A DNA stretch of 64,000 nt, taken from contig JACVRA010000191.1 of the NCBI GenBank assembly GCA_019828545.1, positions 24,590 through 88,589 on the forward strand. The letters are read 5' to 3'. The stretch's first letter is position 1. Each line of letters opens with the position of its first letter. Made by a program: the position numbers and the translations under genes. The stretch is from Paracamarosporium sp. OC-R06-R3. Lineage: Eukaryota; Ascomycota; Dothideomycetes; Pleosporales; Didymosphaeriaceae. Positions 10,434-22,184 of the stretch are shown piece by piece. Below the pieces are notes generated by a model. That model was not told where the DNA came from. It ran no database searches and saw only the letters and a program-made list of their open reading frames with translations.

Positions 10434-11666
10434 ATGCCCAATCCCGTCCAACGGTCCGCCTGTGACAGGTGCCACGGCCAGAAGCTGCGCTGCTCAAGGC
10501 CCGGACTTGGAGGCGCCTGCATCCGCTGTACAAATGTAAAAGCTGTCTGTACCTGGACCCCCTCAACACGCCGTCAGAGCAAACAGCTAAGCTCGAAACT
10601 GCCAAACCTTCATCAATCTTCTATCACAACTCTGGGCAGCCCCACGTACGATGATAGTAATGGGATCGAATCTATGGCGCCGTTGAACACATCATTTCCT
10701 CCCGTTCAGACTGAGTTCGATTTCAGCACGCTCAGTACATGTCCACTGCCGGACAATCCAACGACAGCTACCTGGTCCGGCCCGACTTTTGTCGACCTTG
10801 TCTCAGGATCTTCGTCAAGCTGCCCCCTGTCTAATGCTTCTCCTACGGCTGATCCTTGCCCGCAATCGGGGGATGCCGCGAGCACTTGGCAGCATCGGTT
10901 CAACCAGGAGTGGGCTATGTTGTCTGCAGGACAACAATCGCCTCCAGATGATGAAATTATGCAAACTTGCCCTAGTGCTCCTAGGGACAAGTCTCAGGAA
11001 ACACAAGATTTGCGATTCTCTGCTATTCGTGGGCTTTCGGATCTCAACATTGAAATGTTCACACTTTCCTCCACGATACCTAAGCCTCCGACTTCTATAT
11101 CACAATCCCTTAGCTGGAAAAACAAGGACTTTGCGATCGACAAGACTTTCCAGCTGTCACAGCGTTTGATAGAAGTCCTTGACAAGCTGTATCCGCACAA
11201 TTCAAAGTCCAATAGTTGCATCATGACACCTCCGCAGGAAGATGCATTACAAGTGTTGCCTTTGAATGACTCTCCGTCATTCGATCAGTCGTCTTTCTTG
11301 CTCGTACTTTCGTGCTACCAGCGTCTCATTGAAACTTACCATGATATTTTCGGAAACATGCAAGCGTGCCTGGACCGCTCCATGGTGACGGCGCGCGAAG
11401 ATTACGTCCAGATGCCTGACATGAAAGTCGGGTCCTTCTCTGTACCTGATTCCTCTGCACTCCAGATCACGATGATCTTACAACTATCCAGACACCTGTT
11501 ACTTCGGATGGGCACCATTATCAAGTCCCTTAACACGAATCACAATGGTGGTGGTACGAATGATCTGATGTCCCTTACATTTAAGGCGGTGAATACCAGA
11601 GAGAATGAGTTGATCGAGACGACCAATAAACTTCTAAATAGCCTTCTTTCATTAAACATACCATAA
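10434..11666 (+). CDS. Zn2Cys6 transcription factor, AflR-like
   Basis: Intronless, 410 aa. The binuclear zinc cluster lies at the very N-terminus with cysteines at 10, 13, 20, 29, 32 and 39 (CDRCHGQKLRC, then CIRCTNVKAVC). A basic linker (RRQSKQ) and a Ser/Thr/Pro-rich region follow. The C-terminal half carries segments typical of the aflatoxin-regulator domain: a LVLSCYQRLIETYHDIFGN-type helix and a region ending LQLSRHLLLRMG. AflR-type proteins bind DNA as dimers in the nucleus and switch on a co-located biosynthetic cluster. The nearby MFS gene, EthD relic and hydrolase relic fit such a cluster, although the synthase genes are absent. The gene shows no internal stop and may still be expressed. 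Confidence 0.88.
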   Translation: MPNPVQRSACDRCHGQKLRCSRPGLGGACIRCTNVKAVCTWTPSTRRQSKQLSSKLPNLHQSSITTLGSPTYDDSNGIESMAPLNTSFPPVQTEFDFSTLSTCPLPDNPTTATWSGPTFVDLVSGSSSSCPLSNASPTADPCPQSGDAASTWQHRFNQEWAMLSAGQQSPPDDEIMQTCPSAPRDKSQETQDLRFSAIRGLSDLNIEMFTLSSTIPKPPTSISQSLSWKNKDFAIDKTFQLSQRLIEVLDKLYPHNSKSNSCIMTPPQEDALQVLPLNDSPSFDQSSFLLVLSCYQRLIETYHDIFGNMQACLDRSMVTAREDYVQMPDMKVGSFSVPDSSALQITMILQLSRHLLLRMGTIIKSLNTNHNGGGTNDLMSLTFKAVNTRENELIETTNKLLNSLLSLNIP

Positions 11667-13152
11667 TCTACTCACATTAATTTCCTAGCCCGTAAGCGTA
11701 ATTCATAAGGGTTTGAAAACTATAGTGGTTTTCGATTGTTGGAGCACCTGCTGCTCCGGGAGGTTTTTTTTTTCATTTCTCATTAAGCGTTAGCACAGCG
11801 CAAGGCAAAGGGTGTGAGAAAAAACATGTCTTTAAGCAAGCTTCGTTCTAAAGTCACGCCCACAGACCAATGTTTTTTAAACCGCGAATAATGCTTCGAT
11901 TGATTGCATGGTGCCCGCCGCCCAGCTTGACTAAAAATAGAACGGAAGACATGTAAAGCAAGCCAGCGCCTGCTGATGCCTGGGCAACTGCCTGGTCGAC
12001 GACGAACGAATAGACGGGGTTATAAAGCCCCACACATATCGTACCCGCAGTAGAAGGAATGAACGGCGCAGTTCGCAAAAGTTCTAGTGCAACCTGATCT
12101 GTATATACTGAGGAGGATGAGTTATGATCGAGTAAGTTTGTTAGATGCTTTTAGTAACGATCGCCCGAACCTTGTTCTCAATTTCGGCGGCGCGAGAGCG
12201 CAAGCTGACATCCCGTTTTCTTGCCCGGTCGGTGGGAGACCAAGGAGTCCAGAATGTTCGGCGTCCTCTTGACCATATATTCGCACATCTAGTCTGGGAG
12301 ATGCAGTCCTCGCACGTAGCTGATCGACAGCCTTGACCATCACCGACTTTGCAGATAATAGATCCGAGCTGTAGTCGCCGAGAATCTAACCAGTTTATGA
12401 TTGACTTTTATAAGTCTATCCATCAGTCTTTGCGTTTCTCTGATGATTAAGTCATCGCTTGATCCATTCCGGAACTATATAGACTATTTAGCTAAGTGGT
12501 CGATGAAACCAGAATATCTAGATTTTCTCGGAGCTCTGTCGTAGTCTCTGATTCCCATCTTTCTAAACCTTCCATATAGAATTTCATCATGTCTTACCTA
12601 ACACCATTGAACGAGCCCATTGCGATTGTTAGCAGTAGCAGTCGTTTCTCTGGCAATGCGAACTCGCACCCCAAGCTATGGGCACTCCTGCTATCTCCCA
12701 GAGATGTTTCCAGAAGACCACCAGCAGATCGATTTGACCTTGATGGCTTTCTACAGTTGGGGACGCATAAGAGGGTCGAGGGACAGTAGCGTTCGAAGTA
12801 GGTCGATTATGTGGTGAATATTGAGACTAGGTGATGGGCAAGACTAGAGACATGGATTGGAGGTGGATCGGCGCTAGGATGATCAAAAGGTATTGGAAGA
12901 AAGCATTATAAATTGATTTTTGGTGATCTGTTGATGTACCACCGGCCAGAAAACAGCTGGCCAAGTGCTCTCTGTATAGAAAGTTTACGGCAACAACCGA
13001 CAACCTCGGAGACTCACCATAGATAGAACTACACACCTCTGTGCACCTCTACCACGCTTGCGCACGAACATGTTGGGTACAGAATAACAGTAAACGCTAA
13101 GGTAACTTAGTGTGTAGCGTAAATGCCCACAGTGGAGATTTCCCGAAGATTT
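11667..13152. other. Gene-poor interval
   Basis: About 1.5 kb with short frames only. A poly-T run lies at 11766-11774. I found no domain signature, tRNA or terminal repeat. It may include degraded sequence between the cluster remnant and the acetylesterase. Confidence 0.5.
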
Positions 13153-13944
13153 TTACGCCGGCTTGCCAGCCTTGATCAACGCACTCAAAGTGGCATTTGC
13201 TTTGGTGTAAGCCTGGAAGTTTGAAGGGTACTTCTCGACAAGCAAATCGCTCACGATTCTCGAAAAGACAACACCACCCCAGGTGTTCAGGTGCGTCCAG
13301 TCGTCAGAAGCAAGATTGTACTTGCTCGCGGCCGTCTTTCCAATGGCATTGACGTAGTTCTCGCTCGCAATGTTGAGATCGATCCACTTGATATTGTTAG
13401 AAGAAGCGACCTGGATGGTGATGTTGCGCTGTGTGGCAAGATTCTCGGTAACCTTGCCGTTAGATTGGAAGTTGCGACGAGTCAAAGGCGTGAGGAGGAT
13501 GGGCTGTCCACCCGCACTGGTAACCTCCTGGGCAAATTTCAGTAAATTCGCTTTGTATTGGTCCAGTGTGACACCAGAAGTCTCTTTTTGGTCGTTATGG
13601 CCGAACTGTTCCCATTAGTATATCGTCGGAGATATATCCCAAAATCTATTTACCTGAATTGTGGTGTAAACATCATAGCTTGACTTGTACGTCCCAATAT
13701 CCTTGATGACTTTGGCCCAATCACCACCAGCACGGAACGAAGCTGTCGTGGCGCCGCTGTGGCCGTAGTTATGGCCGGAAGAGCCCGAAGCGACTGTAGT
13801 GCTCAAAAAAGCATCTCCCCAGCCACCGTTGGGTGCAGTTGTCGAATCACCAGCAAGGAGCCAGTAGATAGGCTTAGCTGCACGCTCGATGAGAGGCGAG
13901 GCTAGCGCAGCCGAAAAGAGCAACGATGAAGCAAGAACGCGCAT
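13153..13944 (-). CDS. Secreted rhamnogalacturonan acetylesterase-like SGNH hydrolase (CE12)
   Basis: Two exons (13654-13944 and 13153-13605, 48-bp intron) give 247 aa. Residues 1-16 form a signal peptide (MRVLASSLLFSAALAS). Block I of the SGNH fold is LAGDSTT with nucleophile Ser34. GHSGATTASFRAGG includes the block II Gly. FGHND (98-102) is block III. DDWTHLN near residue 200 supplies the Asp/His pair of block V. Family members remove acetyl groups from rhamnogalacturonan or xylan side chains during plant cell-wall breakdown, and the length matches known fungal enzymes of about 230-250 aa. All catalytic residues are present, so activity is likely. The exact polysaccharide cannot be read from sequence. 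Confidence 0.9.
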
Positions 13945-15338
13945 GCTGAAGAGTAAGTAGTTCAGGATAGCTTGGGTCGTCGGATGCAAATGACTTCAAT
14001 CAATCACTTTTTAGTCTTCACTGTGGTCCTATAAATCCTTCTGGACATGCGAATCTGACTTCTTATTGCGTGCTGTGTCTTTTGACCGACGTGTTGTTAT
14101 TCGGAGTGTACCACACCGCGAGATAGAGAATGCTAGGAACTTCCGTGAATCGGAAGCATGTTTTATTTGGCCACCCGTATGGCATCATTGCGTTTTCATA
14201 TAAAGCGGCCGCAGGTAGAATGTAATTGCCCGAAACGTACCTACTCATATGTGGGGATAGATCGATCTGCAGGGTTCTCGCGCCAAATTAACCCGATAGG
14301 TAGCTATTGTACCCCATGAGCTAGACTACAATAGGAGGTCCGTCCGTCGGACAGATGGCAGTGCTAACAAGAAGAAGCTCTTTTGAGATATTTAGGGTGT
14401 AGTGTGATGCCACCCTACAGCGAGAGCACGAGTTTCTAGATCACGCGCAGAGGGAGCTGTCGGGACATTGCAACGCTTTATACCGAGCAAACTTCGCAAC
14501 CAGGATATAGTTGGTGTTCTGCCAGGATTGTAGTGCAGCAACCTGGTCATTGGAAACATCAACTTCCGTATTAGCGTTTTTCGCCGGGTTACTTAGACCT
14601 TTCACCAGGCTCCTTAATCACGTTCTTCATCAACCGACCCAATCAAGACAAATTTCAATGGCCTTAACGATACTCCAGAGCACCGAGAGCTACGTCCTTT
14701 GTCGGTATTAGCCATCGAGTTAGGTAAACCTTCTCGTCATCCAATATGATGTTAACAGTGAGTGATGTTTCTAGGTGTGGCTATTCTGATCGAACATGAT
14801 GCTATCATATGTCAGTATTTTCGTAACGCGAAACTATTGTACGAAACTGCGAGGAACATATGAGGAATATTTCAAACTGCAATAGCAGAGAACAAGACAT
14901 TCCGTATATCGTGCTTACCAAAACCTTGCATATAAATGAAAAATTCCTTGTTGACTTTCTAGCATGTCGCTGTTATTTGTCATTGGTTGCTACCTTATGA
15001 AAATGGATGTCAACACCTTGGAAGGTTCGAGGGAAGGCACGACTGCATCACAAACCTCAAGCTATTGATCTCTCAGGTGTTTAGCATCATGATGCTAAAT
15101 ATGCTCTAGGAGGCTGTCTTTGATCTGAGGAAAGTTTGTGTTGTACTTGTTCGTGCTTTCTAGACGATGCTTCCTTCTACGCGTTGGGTGCTCCTACTGT
15201 TTGTGGGCGTGAGTCAACCGCGCACACATGAAGAAAATCCCAGCAGACCGAAGGTCCACTTCATCGTCTCATCGTCTACTCCCATAATTTCCAAACACTT
15301 ACCCACGATTTAAAAGCTGCACGATACAGGAACTTAGC
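13945..15338. other. Gene-poor interval
   Basis: About 1.4 kb holding the acetylesterase promoter and upstream sequence of the next gene. Only short frames without similarity were seen. Confidence 0.5.
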
Positions 15339-16224
15339 ATGGCGCGCTCATCTGCAGCAAAGAAGCGCGCGCGTACACGCAACGCGAAGAATGACAAACT
15401 AGGCAAGTTGGATTTGATCACGCATCTCCCAAGCCTCGGGTGAGAACTCATGTTGCTCTAGGTGACAAAGCAACTGCCGCACCACCCGTGAACCGCGAGA
15501 AAGGCTCAGACTTCGCGGAAGGCACTCATACAGGTGTGCAACTTTTGCAAGCGTCTTGCCACCTAGACACATCGACACTCACTAATTTCTAGGTCACACT
15601 GAAGCTATCGCCCCAGAGAATCATGGCCCTAGCGATGATTCCATGTCGCCCAATCCGAGCGATAATGAAACGAATGGAGCGACGATGGTGGCCACCAAGC
15701 GCAAGCATTCGTCACTCTTATCATCAAGCCCAGCGCTGACTGGAGAGGCCGAGTCCTCCAATGCCTCAAACAAGCAAACTCATACGACGAAGAGAGCCAA
15801 AATTCAGAAAGCGCCGGCCGACAGAAGCGAGGAAGAAGCGTCCGATGCGGAGATGGAGAATGAGAGACAGGCGAAGTCGGCGAATCGCAATGAAAAGACT
15901 AGAACAAAGAAGGTCGCCAAAGAGCCTACCGAGGGTATACGCAAGTGGAGGAAGGACTGGAAAGATTGGGTCGGTGCTCCTGAGAACCAGTCGACCATAC
16001 AATTCGATCGTGCCTACGACGAGGATGAAGACCTACTCAATGTCAAAGAGTGCAACAAGGTGTTTGGCATCAAGAGGGAGGAGCTCGCTTGTTTGCCGCA
16101 TTGTCCCGTGCAGAATCCACATGGAAAGGGATTCGCACCCATGAAGTTCTTCAAGAAGGCCGACGTAGTTCGCCTCGCCTTCCGAAAGGAGGCTGTTCTT
16201 GCAGGAATCCTTCTGGGAGATTAG
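15339..16224 (+). CDS. Lysine/arginine-rich probable nuclear protein of unknown function
   Basis: Three exons (15339-15402, 15462-15533, 15593-16224) give 255 aa. The first intron (15403-15461) begins GCAAGT and ends TAG, a GC-AG intron; only this choice keeps the frame open into exon 2. The N-terminus is strongly basic (AAKKRARTRNAKNDK). The middle is Ser/Lys/Glu-rich with KRAKIQK and is predicted disordered and nuclear. The C-terminal 95 residues look folded: WRKDWKDWVGAPENQS, DLLNVKECNKVFGIKREEL, CPHG-like Cys and a final MKFFKKADVVRLAFRKE helix. I do not recognise the domain. It may be lineage-restricted. The start is the first ATG upstream that gives consistent splicing. Confidence 0.68.
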
Positions 16225-17641
16225 GACGAGTTCGTTGCTCAAGGTCAAGACATCTTCGAGGATAAGCACGGGTGAGTATATCCCACAGCGCTACGTCAGA
16301 GATTGCAGTGAATTGTACCACTCAGAAGGGGCAATTCGATGTTTGACCCGTTCACTTGGCACGTTACGTGTAGTTGATCATCGCTAATGAGGCTAGTTTT
16401 GTCGACGAGCTGTACGTGTGGAAAATGGTGGGCTTAGAGCCAGCAATGAACCGCTATTAACGACGTTTTCGAGCAGGAGGCCAATGCAATAGATGATGTT
16501 GCACGGCAGGAATCGGTCTTTTTATGAGTCAATCATGTTACAACGGTAGTACTGATGGAGACCATCACCATGATCAGGTCTGTACGATATCTCGTGAATG
16601 AGAGGGAGTAGTTGCGTGGATTTTACGTTTTAGTTGATACTCAATATACGACATACAATGCTTCTGGAAACTTTCTCGAACCATGCGATAAACAAGCGTG
16701 TGTACAGTCACAGACATTGAGAAACATCGGCTCTAGCCCAAGAAGAGCTATGTGATGGCGGTCGTGCGGTAAATCTACGTGCCCCACACATCGGAAGATA
16801 CGACTCATTCCTAAAACCGGCATCATCTTGTGGGTGTGTGTTCTTGACAAGCCTCCAAAGCCGTCATTGGGAGAGTAAAGTATGATGCCTCCTTGTTTCA
16901 TACAATATCACAATCCTGGGTAAGCCAATACTAGGAGATAGAGTCATGTGCTGAACGTTGTTCAAGGTACAAAGGAGGAGGATACAGCAGCATTGAGCGG
17001 AGTTCCCGAAGGCCTGCCACATGGCGTCTCGCTTCATGATGGTGCTCATAGGGTTGAAGTTTCCCATGGTGACAAGCGAACTGCGCCGCACTCGTCTGCC
17101 TCGCTGCGATGAGTGGAGAGGGAAGTGGCAGGCGGTAGGCGTGGCTGAGTCGCGTTTGCCGAGCTGGCTGCGGAACTCGATCTCATTGGCAAGGACTCGA
17201 GAACTCGGGCAGCCCGCATCATCTGAGCCCGTCACGAACGCAAGCACCACAAGCACGATGCAAAACACACAGATTGGATTGTTCTCGCGACCGAAAGCAG
17301 ATTCCTCGAGCTGGCCTGACTTGACTTACTGGCTCTCGCCGCATTTCTACAACAGAGATAAACGCTTTGCGGAGCTGCAGGCGTGGGGGCAGAGCTGACC
17401 CCACACTCACTAGCCTCACTAGCCACAGCAGCCACTGCGGAGCTGCGCCACCGAGCGGCGTTAGGCAGCTGCGAAAGCGACTTACGACGCTGCAAGGCAG
17501 TCGCGATTCACCACTTCCTCATAATTATCGGCCCTGTCGACGTCTGACGCTCCCTTCCTAACGCCTCTTCATGTCTATTTTCGCCCCCGACGTCTAGCGT
17601 ACTTTGTTGCGCTCTTGCGATCGAAACATACACAATAGAAC
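16225..17641. other. Upstream region of the HeLo/kinase/protease gene
   Basis: About 1.4 kb. A reverse-strand frame at 16864-17268 begins with a hydrophobic stretch but lacks a supported ATG, so I do not call it a gene. Nothing else is recognised. Confidence 0.45.
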
Positions 17642-20600
17642 ATGGAGACCATAAGTAGACTTCCCCGGAGGCTCACTCAGCTTTATACAGGTATGTCGCA
17701 ACATGTGCCCGCTGGTGCCGTTGCGTCGAGTAAATAGCCTGACGAGAACACAGACACAAAGACGTCTTGCGAAGCCGTAACAGAACAAGACACCCCCGAC
17801 ACGCAACCCGAGATCAATGCATTGCACCGCAAATATCGCATACAGAAGGACAGACTCATAGCATGGGGACTCGAATGGAGCGACAGCACAAAGGGTCGTC
17901 AGGACGACATTGACGAGAGTGTGGAGCGCGCGGGCCTGACCGAGACGGTGACGAGTGTGCTGGGCACCATTAAAGACATTTTGGACGAAGCCGAGCGGAT
18001 GCACCCTCCTGCTGCTATTGCACCTGTCAAAACGCTTCCAGGAGAAAAAAGTCGCCTGCCTGTCTCTTCCGCGTGGGCGGCTGCCGACAGGTCACGATAC
18101 GAAGATCTCGCCAAGGACCTGACCACATCCATAGACATCCTCTATGACTTGTCTCGCACGCGGCGCACCCAGCGCGAGGCTAGCCGTGGACCTAGCCCAC
18201 ACCCCAAAGCTGTTCATCCGCCGCCTCGGAGAGCTTCAGCTTCAGCTGTATTTTCGACATCCCAATACAGCGCCTCCGATCTGACACTGATCAACCCCGA
18301 CACCATTCCTGTCATTGCAAGTGAACTCACCAAAATCTCAGCGCAAACAAACCTCCCTCCCAAGCTGAACCCAGCAGATTTGATACTACCTGATGAAGAG
18401 CCTCCGCCATACGAGAGTATTGGAGCTTCTTCTATCCGTGTCATCGGACGATTGCGGACGAAACATACCTCTACGAGCCCTTGGAAGTCGGACGGGACGA
18501 AGAGTGTGGAAACACCTGTCTTGGTCGAATTCGCGACATACGATTCTACCTATCGCTCTACCGGAGTTCCGACGCCCACCGACCGACTTGAAACACTTCT
18601 GTCCATCCTCGGGAGGCTGTCAAATGACCAGTCATTTCACGGTACACTCACATGCCTTGGGTACTTCGAGGACCCAGCGCAACCCCGGTTTGGCTTGGTG
18701 TTTGAGCTTCCATCATTTGTTTACTCTGGAGCATCTGACATGCACAAACCCGTGGAGGAGCTTCGTCCTGTGACCTTGCTTAGCGTACTTCAGACGGGGT
18801 CCAAGTCGGTACACAATTCCAACAGCGCCACCCCACCCCTCGAAGACCGTTTCCGTCTGGCTTTCACTCTCGGCCTTACTTTCAACAAGATCCATGGCGA
18901 CGATTTTGTGCACAAGGACGTCAACAGCAGTAACATACTAGTGTTCCGCAAGAACAAACGCCAGTCAGCCAACAGTAGAGCACTACAATACGCTCTTCGC
19001 TCTCCCGTCATCTGTTCCTTCGATCTCTTTTCCGAGTACGATATCGAACCTGCCAGCACGATGCCACCCCTAAACATCTATCGCCATCCGGAGGATCCCA
19101 AATTCACGGGAGAGAAGGACAAGCCCTACGGCCCGCAATTTGACCTCTACAGTCTCGGCCTAATTCTCTTAGAAGTTGGCTTATGGCAGCCTTTGGCAGA
19201 TTTGTGGAAGCCTAAATACACGCTCACCGACTTCAAGCAGCGCGTTGAAGACGTTTACATCCGACGCCTAGCGTCCAAGTGCGGTACCGCGTACATGCAA
19301 GTTGTGCGCGACTGCTTCTGGGCCGCTGACCGGATCGCATCTGGTGCAGAAAGTCTGCAGAACTTTCCGCAACTCTACAACCGTATCTTGATAAGGCTGC
19401 AGCGATGCTGCCTCCTTGACGAGGTTGACCCCGGCCTCGACTGGGGTGAGCTGAGCACAGGCGCACCGCATGTCGCTGGCTCGTCCCCACTAAAACGTAA
19501 AACCGCGACTCATGTCCAGGCTGCTGACGTACCCTCAAGCCCTTCATATCGCAGTGCAAAGCGCTGGGCTTTGGAGAAAGGCTCGCATGTTCTTGAACGA
19601 TCGCGCTCCCTGTCTAAGACAACGTATTCACCCAAGAGCTCTCCAAATTTACCGGCATTGTCAAGACACGGGTCGCAGCGATCACAACATTCCATCCGCA
19701 AATCTCTCTCACACCTAATGAGTCCCAAAGAAGAGCCTTCACAAGAAATGGACTGGCAATACAACCGAAGCCTGCATATGGACACCCCACCCGATTCGCA
19801 AGAGCACGCCGATTTATCGCCTGTAAATGAGCACCAACGAGCGCATAGCACGGGCACCATTCAGCGCTCACGCGGCTTCCAGTCAGAATTTGGCACGCCG
19901 CCAAAGTTTATGACCCAGAAAGACTACAAAGATAAGATCACGCTCATACAGAAGTTGTGGCGACAGAGAAAACAGAACCGCTCAAACACCATCGGTGCCC
20001 TCATAACGGATGGGATCAGTCACTGGCCTCAGGCAGCTATTGGATACCCGACTCCGGAACCAGAGGATAAGCCAGAAGACCACGGGCTAACGCACTCAGT
20101 ACATATTCGGCGCCATACGGACCAAAGTGCGAGCCCTAAAGACTCAACGTTGGAGATAAACACAAATGTCGAAGCGCCGCCAAGGCAGAAGCTACGCCTT
20201 CATCCAGTGAAGTTCTCAGATGAAATTGTAGAAGAATGGCATCAGAAGATGCTCCCTCGTTTAGAGCGCGTCATTGAACGTACACTGCGAGATTCGGACG
20301 AGACTGTTAGTATCGATCTTGTGGCTCTAGGTGAGACAGCGGAGAAGGTTCGCCCCACTATCTTCGTTACCTGCAGCAGCGTGCCGAAAGTCAAAGCTGT
20401 GCTGCAGCGCAGGTTCAAATACGATGGAAACGTTTATGACCTCAAGGTGCGACGTGGTAGGGTCCGGCGTTCAAAACTCAATCGATCCAGCCGTACGAGG
20501 AGACCCCCACACCGATCCATGATGAACACGGATGATTATCAGGGAGATATGCATGTCATGAACCCCTACCACCAGGAACGGCCAGTCTGCGGTGCATCTA

Positions 20601-22184
20601 TAGGGGCTTTCCGCGGCGAGCATCTTCCCCCAGTATCTTATGGCGGTGTCGTTCTTGTTGACGATGAGCCATTGGGCATGAGTACGTACCCATATCTTCT
20701 TGCAACTGTGTAGTATCGCGAACTGCCTCGGGGTTTTTAATGTACGAGCATATTGTACAAAACGCCATACAATGTGCGGGTGTTAATCATCACATACAAA
20801 AAGCATCCTGGAACGTTGTACAGTAAAGGCATTCAGCGACCCGTCACATACACGGCTCAAGCCTTACGGAACACCACTGACTTCTCCAGGTGTACACCAT
20901 CTTCTAGATGCGCCGTCCGATGATGAAAGCGAAGCCGGTGATGAGCCTGTTCTGTCGAGCGGTGCGAATAACTCCGCCAATCCGTGGCTCATGGGCATGG
21001 GCTCACAGCCCGGCGTTCAAATTGCGCCCAACTCGCCAATGCCCATGTGGGAGCTTGAGATTTCTGACGACGAAGCCATGAAGACCGATGACGAGGACTA
21101 TGAGTCATTCGAGTTCTCATCCGGTTCCGAGTTTGACTCAGACGAGGAGTCCGAGTCTGAGGATGCAGACGCTGAGTCCATTACTTCAAGAGGGACCATT
21201 GGCGACATCGACGGAATTGAAGTGGGTGACGGCGAGGAGATCAAAATCACACAACCAGCCATCGATGACGTTGATGATGATTTCTTCCCAAACGAGGAAG
21301 ACCGAGACGAAGACCACTTGGACTCGCATGAGCTTGGACATGTACATGCTTCTTCTGGTATAAGACGCTGGAAGAAGGACGGCATTGTTCATGAGATTGA
21401 CTGGGCGCTTTTGAAGCTCAACGACGCCCGATTACAGCCGTATAATCTGGTCCAAGGAGGCCGCCGTTTCTGTGCGACTTCTTCAGTAGAGGCTTCCCAG
21501 CGCGAAATCTCAGCAAAGCTGGAGCAGCCGGTAACACGTCGGCACTATACGGCAGATGAAGACGAGTACCCAAACGGTGTTGCTAGCGCCGCCAGCCTTG
21601 GTGGACTCAGCGTACACTGTTTTGGTCGAACGACCGGTCTACAGGGCGGTATGGTGGGACATGCTATGAGTTCTGTTAGAATATATCGCCGCAAGACGTT
21701 CTCCCGCAGTTGGCATGTCGCCGGTGGGTTCGGCGTCGGCGGTGACTCCGGCGCCTGGGTTGTGCAGAACGGCACCCACAAAGTTGTTGGGCACGTCCTT
21801 GCCTGGTGCGAGCGCAACCACATCGCGTATATCTGCCCTATGGAAGTCCTCCTGGAGGATATTAAGCGTACACTCAACGCTAAACGTATCTATCTCCCAG
21901 GTTCTGCAGAGGAAGCCAAATATTTTGCTCGCGCGCAAAAGCACGCCATGAAGGCAGACACTCGTGTTGAGGAACTCGAGGTTGCGGTTGAAGGACTCGG
22001 TATAATAGATGCACCTAGGAGTTCTGTACCGCCTCCTCCACCACCACCCCGCAGAAGCCGATTGGCCCTATTGAACACGAGTGGAGAGAGCGATAAGGAG
22101 AATCTCCCGGTATTGAGGAGTCGGGTCATCAAAGTAAAGGAAGGAATGAGCGGGCAACTAGGCATGGTCGCAGGCGGCATGTGA
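17642..22184 (+). CDS. HeLo-like / pseudokinase / trypsin-like serine peptidase fusion
   Basis: Three exons (17642-17690, 17754-20681, 20890-22184) join in frame to 1423 aa. Residues 1-115 are helical and resemble HeLo-type N-termini of fungal prion-inhibition and cell-death proteins (QKDRLIAWGLEWSD, DIDESVERAGLTETV, IKDILDEAERM). Residues about 230-530 have a kinase-like C-lobe: HKDVNSSNILVF (403-414) replaces HRDLKxxN, and the DFG position reads SFDLF, so catalysis is doubtful. A disordered Ser/Pro/Arg-rich stretch follows. From about 930 to 1340 comes a chymotrypsin-fold peptidase: VDDEPLGMSVHH (His995/996), EIDWALLKL (Asp1163) and GGDSGAW (Ser1279) supply the triad. A very acidic segment of roughly 120 residues separates the His from the Asp. 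The tail has a polyproline run. No signal peptide. The domain order suggests an intracellular sensor with a proteolytic output; that role is inference. Confidence 0.85.

Noticed and set aside
16864..17268. Minus-strand frame with a hydrophobic start and dibasic sites, considered as a secreted peptide precursor
   Set aside because: It lacks an ATG in a suitable place, and joining it to an upstream ATG would need a 22-bp intron.
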